The notes under the pieces: model-generated
What the model was told of the DNA's origin: nothing
Seen by the model: the letters and a program-made list of their open reading frames with translations, nothing else
The model's database searches: none
Program-made: the position numbers and the translations under genes
NCBI GenBank assembly: GCA_024196135.1
Contig: JAMQCK010000075.1
Span: 27,361 to 91,360, forward strand
Direction: 5' to 3'
From: Pleurotus ostreatus/Saccharomyces cerevisiae fusant
Lineage: Eukaryota; Opisthokonta
DNA length: 64,000 nucleotides
Part shown: piece after piece, positions 45,186-56,085 of the stretch
How the letters are laid out: every line of letters starts with the position of its first letter
Numbering within the stretch: position 1 is the first letter of the stretch

Positions 45186-45195
45186 GACTCGAAGC
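45186..45195. repeat. Target-site duplication, right copy (GACTCGAAGC)
   Basis: Same ten bases and orientation as 40351-40360, directly outside the right inverted repeat. Confidence 0.85.
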
Positions 45196-45653
45196 CTGTT
45201 TTGTTTTCGGCTCGCTCTTCCCCGTCTGCTGTCCATTTAGTTCGTTGATCCTGTTCCTTGGAGCGCGAAGGGATCCGGCATCAAAGCTCGCAGCGTTCGG
45301 ATCGGGTGGTCTGCTGCGCACAGAAATTGACCATTGTTCTGCGTAAGTCCATCGCTCGAGCGAAGATTCCATGGAAAAGCTTGTCGTGGAAGTTTGAGAC
45401 AAAGCCTGCCTAATCGGGAAATTTTATTGGCCATCGTATGTTTTCGGGAAACGCCGGACAGGCTTCCTTCCGTTGCTGTTCACCCGACGTGCATCGCGGT
45501 TCTCTAGGGCTTCCTGCTAATAGGAAGCTATCTCCCCCGACTACCATTGAGTCTCTATTTGTAACGACCATTCGCCAGGGATCGGTGCGGCCGTTTTGCC
45601 TGTGCGTGCAGTCCTGTCACTGCTTCACACGCCGGACCTCTACATCTGCTGAT
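45196..45653. other. Intergenic region right of the transposon, 45196-45653
   Basis: Flank of the insertion and promoter region of the F-box gene. The frame continues upstream of the chosen ATG to 45438, but that part is compositionally unlike protein and is probably leader. Confidence 0.5.
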
Positions 45654-47016
45654 ATGACGCCCACATTCAGCATGCCTTCCGTTGTTCTGCCCCTGGAGCT
45701 GCACGACTACATCATCGATTTCCTCCACGATGAGACCGATGAGCTGAAGCGTACTGCTCTCGTCTGTCGATACTGGCTCTCTTCATCTCGCTTTCACCTG
45801 TTCTCCTCGGTTACTCTTCTACCGCCTCTGGAAGCGCCATCTCACTCAAGCTCGCCTTCGCCGTGCAAACGACTTGAAAGTGTCTTAGCGAAGTCACCCG
45901 ATGTGTCGCGCTATATACAGGACCTATCCCTGTACGAAGGCAGCCGGCACGGCAGGATGGGCTGGGCGTGGATGCACGCAGAATCCTCGCTGCCAAAACT
46001 TCTCGACGCTGTGAAAGGAAGCCTCACCACACTCTCCATCCAAGCAGATCCACGAGAACGCCCTCCCCTGGCCATCAGGCTCGCCCGCTTCCCCGAGTCC
46101 CTGGTCCACGTCTTCGGCCGACTCGCACAGCAGCAGCCCGCGTTCACCAGTTTACGACACCTGCGGCTAAAAGGGTTGACGCTGCCCTCCCTGCAGACGG
46201 TGGCGACCCTGGTGGCCGCCATGCCGGCGTTGAAGGATCTGGACTTGGTCCATATCAGGGCTTCTTCGACTGAAGAAGTAGCCCCGTACCCAGAGGTATC
46301 GGGCTCGCGCAAGGCGGAGCTGGAATCACTACAGGTCATATCTCGGGATGCGGATGGGTTCATTCGCTGTCTGCGCCACGAGCAAGGTTCTGCTAGCTTG
46401 TTCCACCTGCGTTCGCTCGCGTACACGACGGGTATCGGTCACATGGACGTCGTGAACGATATCCTTCGCGTTTGCCCCAATTCCCTGGAAAGTTTCGAGC
46501 TATTTGCCTCAAGTCCTCTCCACCAAAGTAAGCAATTTTCCTTTTCATCCCCACAGCGAACTCGTAGCTCACAAACCCGCAGTCGTACAAGCACCCCCGC
46601 GTGACGATAAGACGATTCCCGACCTCTCACGCAACCCCGCTATCCGAACCATCCTCCTCGATGGCGACATCCTTCCCGACTCCTGCGATATTCTCCACTT
46701 CTCCGTCGCCGTCCTCACCACCCTCCCACCCTCCAACGTCCTCGAGAACTTCAGCCTCACCATCGCGCTCACCTGCCGCCTCCCCGCGCCCACGCTCGAC
46801 GAGTCCCTCGCGTCGTGCGCGCGCCTGGACGCGCTGCTCGCGGAGAGTGGGAGGTTCCCCAGGCTCGCGCGCGTGCGCGTGGACTTTCGGATCTACGAGT
46901 ACGACCGGGAGGAGGAGGGCGCGCAGCCGGCGGATGTGCTGGCGGGGCAGTTCCTCGCTTGCTTGTCGAGGCTGGACGCGAAGGGGCTGTTGTATGCGGA
47001 TGTGTCGTCGGTGTAA
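45654..47016 (+). CDS. F-box domain protein (substrate adaptor candidate)
   Basis: Exons 45654-46527 and 46583-47016 join to 435 residues. The N-terminus holds an F-box-like motif: SVVLPLELHDYIIDFLHDE, then LKRTALVCRYWLSSSRFHLF. The rest is leucine-rich with irregular repeats (SLRHLRLKGLTLPSLQTV, ALKDLDLVHI, SLESFELFASS), as in the many Agaricomycete F-box proteins. By family it would bind Skp1 in an SCF ubiquitin ligase; its target is unknown. An in-frame later ATG at 45672 is an alternative start. The transposon ends about 470 bp upstream. Confidence 0.85.
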
Positions 47017-47503
47017 GCGGGAGGAAGGAAGGAAAGAAGGAAGAGGCGTGTACTGCTGCCGGGTTCCACGTAAGCGCAAGGTCTCTTCTGCCAGCCGGTC
47101 CGTACGGGGCTGATCATTGCGCTTCGTAGCCTGGTAGAATTGTTCTTATGTCCTCGCCCACACCACACGCACACACGATGAACTCGTTCAACAGGCTGTG
47201 TCCATAGCAAAATGCAGGCAAGTCGTACATGTCCAGGCATGTCATATGTCGACCTCGTTGTAAATCATAGTGTGCGACGAGGGGACTCGTGGCCAGCGTC
47301 CATTTGGCCAGTGCTCGCCGGACAGCGGGACGGACAGAACGTATATTCCTCAGATTTGATACAGATAGTAATACACTCCTCAGCTGCCTTCGTTGGCAAG
47401 CACCCACTTCCTACCTTCAGACCGCCACTACTCACCTTCGACCCCCACTGCCTTCCAACCACCTCCTGCACCGCCCTCTCACCCACCCCCTCCCGCCCCA
47501 CCC
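47017..47503. other. Convergent intergenic region, 47017-47503
   Basis: Shared 3' region of the F-box gene (plus) and the ABC transporter gene (minus), with a purine-rich stretch near 47020-47045. No gene recognised. Confidence 0.5.
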
Positions 47504-50378
47504 TCAAACCCCCTCCTGCGCCGCCAGCATCCGATCCAGCTCGCCCAGCCGCGCCTCCCACGCCTCCGTCTGCTCCAACCGCTCCTCGAGCGCCGCGATC
47601 TCCCGCTCGATGCCCACGCGCTCCTCCGCGGTGCCGATCTGCGCGAGCGTCCACCGCCCGGTGCCATCGCCGGCGAGCGTGAGCAGCTTCGTGTGGTACT
47701 TCATCAGGGAGGGGCTGGGTGGTGTTAAATTTTTGGTATCAGAGTTCCGTAATGCCACCGAGGACGAAGCAAGGACTGCTCACCGAAGCGAGATGGTGAT
47801 CAGCGTGATCCCCAGGCTCTTCGCGTGCTCGTACATCCTCCCCTCCACATCGCTTGACACCGCGCTCGTGCACTCTGACATGTCATTGTATGAGGCTTCC
47901 TGTCAATGCAGCACCAACACCCCACCCCACTCACCATCCAAAATCGCAAACTTCGGCCGATGATAAAACGCCCTCGCGAGCCCCATCCGCTGCTTCTCCC
48001 CCCCACTGAGTATATCCCTCCACTCCTTCCTCGTCCCCCACCCGCCCTCCCTTTCGGGCAGGTACGCGAGGAAGACCATCTCCAGGATGTCCATCAAATC
48101 CTTCTCCGTCTTGCCCGACTTTACGAACTCGGGGTATGAGTGCGGGTAGATGACCTGGTCGAGGAGCGAGCCGGTGACCATGTATGCGCGCTGTGGGACG
48201 ACGAAGACGGCTGGGCGTGGGGTGGTGGTGGTGGTGGTGGAGGAGGAGGAGGAGGAGAAGGGAGAAGAGGAGGGCGCAGGCCGCCTAACGACGGCAGAGG
48301 CGCCATGAGGTGCCCAAATCCCAGCGAGGACGCGCGCGACGGCGGTCTTGCCGACGCCGTTCGCGCCGGTGATCATGAGGTGGTCGCCTTCTTTAAGGAG
48401 GAAGGAGAGGTCTTTGACGAGTGGGGGTGAGGAGTCTGGGCTAGAGCCAGTTAACTCGACGTCTTCCGCGCTCATGGAGATGGGGTCCTTGGCAATGGTG
48501 AGGGGGATGCCGACGTCAACGTGCGACAGTTCGATAGTATCGTCGGCGTCTGACGAGACGGCGGGGAGCGGCGGGAGGTTGAGGAGGGTCGAGATGAGGG
48601 TGTACAGCCGCGTGGTAAGGCCCGCGAGCTCGAGCAGGTCCTTGTAGGCGTACATCAGGCGCCCACCGGCGTCAGCGAGGGAGAGAAGTAGGCGGCGATT
48701 GGAGATGTAGGCTGTCGAAGGAAAGGTATGAGCAATTCAGCTCCACTGTCGACACAATAGGCGAGAACTCACTCTCCGTCCTATCCGCCACCCCATGATC
48801 TGGTCTCCTCGGGATGTCCTTGTCTCCCGTCTGGATCCCCAAGCTCCGCTTCGTGCGCGTGAAGAGCAAGGGGACTGCAATGAGCACGTAGCCCGCCGCG
48901 GACCAGAGGTACTTGATGACGAAGTCCTCAGTGAACTCATAGGCGATGCGGATCTGTAGAAAAGTCAGCGACAAACTTCGTATTTCAACTTTTCACCAAG
49001 TGAAGTCCTGCAACCTTACCTTGAAAATCGAGTTGACATGCTTGATGAGCCGCATATAAGCGTTCATCAGGATCGTCTTCTCTCGTGCGCCGCCGTTGTA
49101 GAATCTGCAGGGGACGCACATCAGCAATTTTCCCCTCCATACCACCGCAGTGCCACGAATTATCGAGCTGGAGAAAATCGCCACATGGCCACAAAAGAAT
49201 CGCCACTCACGCAATCTCCTCCGCCTCCCTTCCCCCCCCCCCCATCCCCCCTCGGTACTCGCCCTCCAACCTCGATTCGATCGCCGCTAGGCGCCCGAAG
49301 GCCGGGGTGACGGCGCGCAGGATGGAGACGGTGGCGTAGTAGTTGCCGAAGAGGAGTAATGTGCCGCGCAGGCCGAGGGACTTGGATAGCTGGCCGGTGA
49401 AGAGGACGAGGTCGAGGGAGGGTTTGAGGATGTTGCCGCTGGCAAGGGTGTTAGGCTCAGTTTCTATGCTAGTGAGGACGTATGCAAGTACGCACTATAG
49501 CCCGGCGAGCGAGTCTGCCCAGGCCTCCACGTCAGAGGTGATGTATTGGTCGACACCCTCGATACCTGAGCGGTAGTACCGCAGGTTGGGGTAGGAGGAA
49601 AGGTATAGGTCGTGGAGGTATCGAGTGAGGTTAGTACGCAGGCGCATCGAAAGCTTCGACTGCAGGTGGCGCAGCATCGTATTCGTATACGTGCTAGGCA
49701 CCGCGAGGAGGAACCACAGGCCGAGACCCTTCAAGAAACCCTTCCCATCTCCACGTATCTGATGCGCGGTCAGTAGCTAGTACCGACAGGCGCGGGGGCG
49801 GACTCACCAGGTCTCTCACGATGGCGCCGTCGAGCTTGGCGACGAGGACGCTGAGGTAGGTGCGCATGAGGAGGAAGAAGGAGTGCATGAAGATGATGAG
49901 GGCCTCTTTGGAGCGCAGGGAGGGCATGGCGATGCGGAGGACGATGGCGCGGAGCTGGCGGAGGAAGGCGCCGTTGATGTTGGGCTTCTGCTTCGTGGAT
50001 GGGGGGAGGAGGGGGAAGTGCTTGCCATCGGAGGCGAACTTGGAGTCTGGTGTCTCGTGGATGGTGACCTGGGTGCGGGTGAGCGAGTGTTGAGAGGAGG
50101 GAATGAGGCCATCGCACCTTCGATACTCGATCTCGGCTCGGTACGAGAAGCGTCTTGTCCCCGTTCGGCTCAGTCACATAGAGTTGTTGGAGAGCCTCGG
50201 ACAGCTCTTCCACCGAGAGACTCTTCCTGCTGGCCACCGCGCGGAGCTTGTCGAGCGTGTTCTTCGGCATCTCAAGGATGCGCGAGCGCAGGACGGCGAG
50301 GGTGAGCAGCAGCACGATGATGGATCGCCTGTGCGTCGTCAGCGCCGTCCGCGCCGCCGAGCTCGCCCTTCCCTCCAT
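47504..50378 (-). CDS. Peroxisomal ABC half-transporter, ABCD/Pxa family
   Basis: Imports fatty acids or their CoA esters into peroxisomes for beta-oxidation. The start at 50378 gives MEGRASSAARTALTTHRRS and a first hydrophobic stretch. The membrane domain carries ABCD-typical parts: FLLMRTYLSVLVAKLDG, GLGLWFLLAVPSTYTNTMLR, YLSSYPNLRYYRSGIEGVDQ and IRIAYEFTEDFVIKYLWSAA. The nucleotide-binding domain has Walker A GANGVGKTA, signature LSGGEKQRMGLARAF and Walker B FAILDECTSAV. A coiled end (EIAALEERLEQTEAWEARLG) closes the protein. Odd features: a Ser/Thr homopolymer insert between Walker A and the signature, encoded by triplet repeats at 48220-48256, and a coding run of 12 G at 49232-49243. One membrane domain and one nucleotide-binding domain make it a half-transporter needing a partner. 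Confidence 0.92.
48220..48256. repeat. Triplet microsatellite in the ABC transporter coding sequence
   Basis: Consecutive GGT then GGA triplets on the plus strand, read on the minus strand as Ser and Thr runs inside the nucleotide-binding domain. Confidence 0.9.
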
Positions 50379-50588
50379 CGCAGGGCGTCGGAATTAGGCG
50401 TGAGGGGGGTAGAATCACGGTCAAGAGCAAGTGCCGTGCGCGACATGGTCGGGGGGAGTATGATGATGGATGGGCGCGCATGTGATTTCCCCGCATTCCT
50501 TTTCTCGGCCCAATCGTCGAGCGGACGTCGGTCAACTGTCACTCTGCCCTCCTCCTCTCCTTCCTCCACCATCCCCTCGGCCAGCGAC
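50379..50588. promoter_or_regulatory. Shared divergent promoter of the peroxisomal ABC transporter and carrier genes
   Basis: Only 210 bp lie between the two start codons, so the two genes must use overlapping control regions. No specific operator was identified by eye. Confidence 0.5.
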
Positions 50589-51889
50589 ATGCCCAGCGAC
50601 TCTGCCATCCACGCTGCTGCTGGCGCCCTCGGCGGCGTCGTCGCCATGTCCGCGACCTAGTAAGCTCGCGCCGGGCCGGACAACCCGAAGACGCGCTCAC
50701 CTGCTCGTCAGCCCGCTGATCTTTCTCTCGACGCGCGCGGCGGTCGAGACAAGGAATGTCCAGAAGGTGGGGTATATACATCATGATTTCTGATGCACTC
50801 CTGACGTTGGCAGTCCACCAAACAAGCCGTGCTGGATATCATCAAGCGCGAAGGCATCACCGGCCTTTACAGTGGACTTAACTCGAGCTTGCTCGGGATA
50901 GCAGTCACAAATGGGTAAGATACCAGCTCCTCTCTGTAGGGACGTGACTGACAGACCGATAGCGTCTACTACTACTTCTACGAGCGCTCCCGAGATTTTC
51001 TACTCAAGTTGCGCACCGGCAGCAAAGCATTGACTACGCCGGAATCCATGCTCATTGGCGTCATAGCAGGTACGTCTCAATTCTTCCCCGACTTTCTTAT
51101 CCATCTATTTTCTCATGCTAACTCATGCTAGGCTCTGCCACCACACTCATCAGCAACCCCATCTGGGTCATACAGACGTCCCAGGCCGTCCGCACCCAAA
51201 CCCTCGACGAGTCTGCCACCGAGGGCGAGGGTCAGCCAAAGGTCGTCATAAAGCGCCTTGGCTTCATCGAGACACTCCGAAACATCCTCAACAAGGATGG
51301 ATTCCAGTAAGTGGCATCGTATCTCTCCCAACTCTATTAGTACCACCTATAACCACGCCCACTAACGCCCCCTCCAGAGCCCTCTGGCGCGGCATCGGCC
51401 CCGCCCTCATGCTCGTCATCAACCCCGTCATCCAATACACCGTCTTTGAGCAGCTCAAGAACATCCTCATCGCCCGGCGCACCCGCCAGCGGCGCGCGCT
51501 CAAGGGCGCCTCCGCCGCCGTCGCCGTCCTCACCGACTGGGACTTCTTCCTCCTCGGCGCGCTGTCGAAGTTGATTGCCACGGGGTCTACGTATCCTTAT
51601 ATGTGCGTATGTTATGTTTTCGCATGCTCACTTCGACTTTGCTTCCCCATGGAAGCTAGACAGATTGCTGACTTTCTAATCCAGCGTCGTCAAATCCCGC
51701 CTCCAAGCCGGCCACGCCTTCTACAAGTCCTCCCTCGACGGCCTGCTCACGATTCTGCGCGAGGAGGGCGTGGCGGGGCTGTACAAGGGCGTCGGGAGCA
51801 AGCTCCTGCAGAGCGTGCTGACGGCGGCGATCCTGTTCGCGGGGCAGAGGCGCATTTATGAGGTGACGAAGCGAGCGGTTAGTCAGTGA
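50589..51889 (+). CDS. ANT1: Peroxisomal adenine nucleotide carrier (Ant1/PMP34-like, mitochondrial carrier family)
   Basis: Six-helix carrier that would bring ATP into peroxisomes for fatty-acid activation. The start at 50589 gives MPSDSAIHAAAGALGGVVAM. Three carrier repeats are present: YPLIFLSTRA...KREGITGLYSGLNSSLLGIA, NPIWVIQTSQ...NKDGFQALWRGIGPALMLV, and YPYIVVKSRLQAGHAFYKSS...EEGVAGLYKGVGSKLLQSVL. The second repeat reads NPIWVIQTSQ instead of the canonical Px[DE]xx[KR], as in the PMP34/Ant1 branch, and the first reads YPLIFLSTR. Introns of 50-75 nt. It is divergent from a peroxisomal fatty-acid importer gene, which supports the peroxisomal reading over a mitochondrial one. Confidence 0.87.
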
Positions 51890-52258
51890 GGGGGGAGGGG
51901 TGTGGGATGAGGGGAAGGGGGTGTGGGGAGGGTTGTGTGGGGATGTGAGTGTATGATAGGTGGCCGTTGATACTTACTTTCGAGCTGAACATGGATGAGA
52001 ATACAAGAGAGGTGGAATCATCGCAGCGGAGATATTGGTAGATACAAGCCATTATGCGGACCTGTTCTGCATCGGCTGCGCTGAGAGGTGCGAGGACAAG
52101 TGTCTGTCGCTAAGGCGTGTCCTCGCTAGGCGACCGTGGGTGAAATATGAGCTAGAGAACACGATAAGCTTGACTATCTCCAGAAACAGTGCAGACGCGC
52201 ACCTTACACTCCAACCCCGCAGGGAATATCGCCTAAAAAATTCATAATGACGCTCCAC
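51890..52258. other. Convergent intergenic region, 51890-52258
   Basis: 3' flanks of the carrier gene (G-rich just after its stop) and of the P450 gene. No gene recognised. Confidence 0.5.
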
Positions 52259-54228
52259 TCATCCCTTGAGCCCAAGCCTGTTACTCACAAACATGTCCCG
52301 CACCTCCATACTCCTCTCGTCCGTCCCCGGTGGCCCCTCGATATCGAACCCCTTCACCAACCCCGCGACGACGAGCTGCATCATCATGAGCGCCAGGTGC
52401 CGCCCGACGCAGATGCGGGAGCCGAAGCCGAAGGGGAAGGTGTGGGATTGGACGGTGGTGAGGTTGGTGGTTTGGAGGGTGATGGTATCGCCGGCTCGGG
52501 GGCCACTGCTATTGTCGGCGGCGCGAGGAGTGCTAGTGTCGTCGGCGAGCCAGCGCTCCGGTATGAATTTGTTTGGAGAGGGGAAGACAGTGGGGTCGCG
52601 GCCGAGGCTCCAGTGCTCAAAGGTAGAGAGCTTGAGTTCTTCCTTCCATCGATGATGAAATACTCGGGCACTCACTTGCGCTGCCACAATGGTCCCACCG
52701 GGGATGGAATAACCTAGTAGGTCGAAGGGCTCGTCACCTTTATATGAATGAGGGACAATACGTTCGAGAAGGCTAGGGACTGCGGAGTACAGGCGAAGAG
52801 CTGAAGACCTCGTCAGGGAAGACGTATGGCAGGAACACAGGCCACTCGCCTTCCTTGAGTACCGCGTTCAAGTATGGGAGCTTCTGAAGAGCCGACATGC
52901 TTGGGGTCCCCATGCCGACGCCAGTCAGCTCGTCTCTCAGCTTCTTCACGATGTCTGGTCTGCGTGTAAGGGTGAAGCAAAGGAAGGACAACGTCGCCGC
53001 CGTCGTGTCAGCCCCGGCGATCCTGACGGTGTCGAGAATTAGCTTGTGTCAAGCACCGGCAAAGATACACGCACATATGACCCATGGTCTCCGCAATGAG
53101 CTCGCGGTTCGACAACTCATTGCCTTGCAGAAGACGCTCGACCAGAGGCAAAGGCTTTTCCTTGCGGTCGTCTACTTTCATCCAAGCGCGTGCGTCGCCC
53201 ACGATGTCGGAAACGAACTGGCCAGCGCATCAGCATTATCTGAGCGGTACCACCAAGTAGCATATACACCTTATATACGATCTCATCCGCCGCACAGAAG
53301 CGCCGCCACCGTGGAATTGGCAACCATGCGAGCAGCCTCCACAACCAAGCAGGTAGAGAATTACGCTGCATGGTTTGATCGTGGAAGCAATCTTGGGGCA
53401 AGTCCGAGATGTCACTCACCAGCATACCGCGCTTGGGGAAGTCCTCCATCGCCACCGACACAATGTCCTCCACTCCAGACGCCCATTTCTCCGTGGCATC
53501 TTCATGGGCGCCGATTGTGGTGGTCAGAAGGACATCGGTCATGAGGCAATGGAACATGGATAGGCAGTCGACAGGCCCGTTCTGTGTTCTGAGGATCTGT
53601 TAAGCGGAGGTGAGCGGGGTGAGGCGTCTTGGGAAGTCATTGGGAAGGAGGAGGACTTACAGAGATCAAAGCAGCGACGCGCTCCTGCATTTGAGGTAGA
53701 AAATTGAGGACATGATGCTGGGTATAGTGTTGCGCAAAGGTCTTCCGTCGCGCTGCGTGTGGTCCACGCTCTTGGATGCAGAACCTGTCGAGCAAAGTGA
53801 GTGAGCGAGTGGGATCAATGATCAGACTCAGCAAGCCCTACGCGTGATCTTGGCCGCACCTAGTACGAAGACAACGTCAGAAGCCCAATCATCGAGTGCG
53901 TAATGGCGACTCACTCCAAAGCCATCTTATACAGGTCGCTCTTATCCAGCCTGTATACACAGTAGACGCTCTTCACGCCCGCCACATCATTGAACGCGAC
54001 CCTCCGTGGTCCAATGCGCACGACGGGGCCATAGACTTCGAAGAGACCATGGATGATCTGACATTGCCGAAGGCGGAGCAAGCAAGTCCAGAGCCAAAAA
54101 TCAGAGACCGCCACGTACCAAGGGCCCGGTACATGGCGAAGGGGGGAGAAGTAGAGGTTGTAGACGGCGCATGCGAGGCCGTAGAGACATCCTCCGGCGG
54201 ACAGGGCAAGCAGCAGGGCGGGGAACAT
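52259..54228 (-). CDS. Cytochrome P450 monooxygenase, third member of the local family
   Basis: The start at 54228 gives a membrane helix (MFPALLLALSAGGCLYGLA) and the hinge RHVPGPWYVAVSDFWL, close to the tandem pair at 16663-21144 (SSIPGPWYVAVTDLWL). Other shared parts: LFEVYGPVVRIGPRRVAF, I-helix AGADTTAATLSFLCF, ExxR as KEG-LRLYS with the same intron inside the motif, FIPERW, and heme loop FGFGSRICVGRH with the Cys ligand. An insert of about 20 residues precedes the heme loop. About nine introns; no broken frame seen. It lies 31 kb from the pair and on the other strand. Substrate unknown. Confidence 0.92.
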
Positions 54229-56085
54229 CGAGGGCAGGGACCTTCACAATCTCGGTCGTCATCGAGCCGTTATAGCATTGAGAGAAAATGGACCGCTGCG
54301 TGGTTTTCTGCGACTGATAGAGTACTGAAAGCGTCTGACCAGGTCCTGGAATTGAGAGGGGAGCCCTGTGATCTGCATCTCTATACGCCTTCATTCTTCT
54401 GCATTCACGCCTAGCAGCAATGTGGCGACTCCGATATGGGGCCCAAGGCTCACTGTCATCCGTTGGTGACCGCCGTACGTACGCCACTTGTTGAACTCTC
54501 GACCCGACCCTAGGCGAAGATACAGTCAGCGCGGCGCGTGAGTGAGTATTCATGCTGTTAGATACGCACCACTCGACTAGAAAGCGTGCATACTCGGGGT
54601 ATAGACGCCGTCGAGTCGAACCGAGCGTCGAGCGACCTCTGGGAACGCTTTCGAACGCACAGGTAGAGAATCGGCGCGATTATTCGACATAAGCGTGGGA
54701 GCACCCGGTGCCGAGAGGCAGTAAATCAGCAACCAACAAGGCAACCGCGTGTCGTGAGGACAATAGGCGCCCGCAAAGCACGTCTGTATTACAGCCTTCC
54801 GGGCTTTGTAGAGCGCCGAATTCAACGGACGCGTGCCGTCTTGTCGAGGAGTTATACCGCACGAGGCGCGGAAGGAAAGATGGTGCGACGTTCACCAAAG
54901 ATACGACGACGGCAATGCGGAGTAATAGACTTGAAGGAATACGTGAATTGCAGTCGGACGCCGACGAAGTTCTGGTGCGAGGCATATCTTGATACGCGCC
55001 GCAGAGACGTGCGATGACCTCGTTTATAGGGCAGAAACGTCAAGAAGATAGAGCTCAAACGCGTGAGTCAGAGCTAGAAAGTTGGATAAACAAGCGAGCG
55101 CCTTCGGTTTTCTGGTCCGCTTGGCGCAATTATGATAGGCGCTGAGTCTGGCGCCACCAGGGATTTTGCGCGCCGAACTCCGTGTCGAGGCCGACTCGGG
55201 GGCAGTACAGCGAGAGACACCATGCGGCCACGCCCTCGCGGCCTGAGCTCCTCGAGACTGAACATGATGGTTGCAAGTCAACGATGAGAACATGGCAAGT
55301 CCCGGACGCGACGCGCGTGATCGCATTTCCTGAACGGGAAGGTCTTTTGAAACTGATGCGGTTCCCACCTCACTCACTGTCGCCATCGAGACTCGAATTA
55401 TTGTAATCCAGTCGAGGAAAAATCCATTATACTATGTACAACCGACACCCGTGCTTTTTCTTTCTACATGTACAGAGAGGCGGCGTAAGCAAGGACATGT
55501 ACAGGGGGAGCATTATAAGTTACTATTGAAGCACACGTACGGTGGTATCGTCATGAGTGGGAAAAAACACAACCAGTACCGTCCATGCATGCAGGAGAGA
55601 AGAGAGACTAGAGACACGAGAGACAGAAGTCCGAAGAAAGAGAGGAGTAACGACAGCGAAGTCAATGTCATTGACCGACAGTTAGATAGATGGATAGGGG
55701 TACGCGCGGAGCGCAGGCCGTATCGAACGGAAAGGGGTAGTGCAGTGCGGTGCGAGCATCGGTAAGGATGCTGGGCAGCGGCAGCTGCAGTAGGGGCGTC
55801 TCGTCGGCGACGTTGACAAAAAGGAGCGGCAGGATTACAATAGTCAGAGTACTATGTAGATAGCGGGCAAACGGGGCAGGTATGCGGGTGGGGTAGGCAG
55901 CGGGCGGGCGGGCGGGCAGCGTAGTGTGGCTGCTGTTATGAGCAGGTATGTGGATAGACAGTTCGGGCGCGGGCGTTATAAGATGGTTGGATGATGGTCC
56001 TGGTAGTATCTCTCATGAGCGGATGGATAAATAGATGGAGGGCGTTCTAGGCGGACGGAGTAGGTCCTTCCTGCAGCGGGCCAAA
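54229..56085. other. Gene-poor region, 54229-56085
   Basis: Upstream of the third P450 and downstream of the chitin deacetylase. Open frames are short and unconvincing. The right part (about 55450-55960) is low-complexity, purine-rich sequence, with a G-quadruplex-type run at 55902-55916. Confidence 0.5.

Noticed and set aside
45030..45402. Minus-strand frames near the right transposon end that resemble frames at the left end
   Set aside because: The similarity is the inverted repeat itself, not a duplicated gene.
54708..54992. A 94-codon plus-strand frame in the gene-poor region
   Set aside because: No motif, no splice or promoter support, and composition like the surrounding non-coding DNA.
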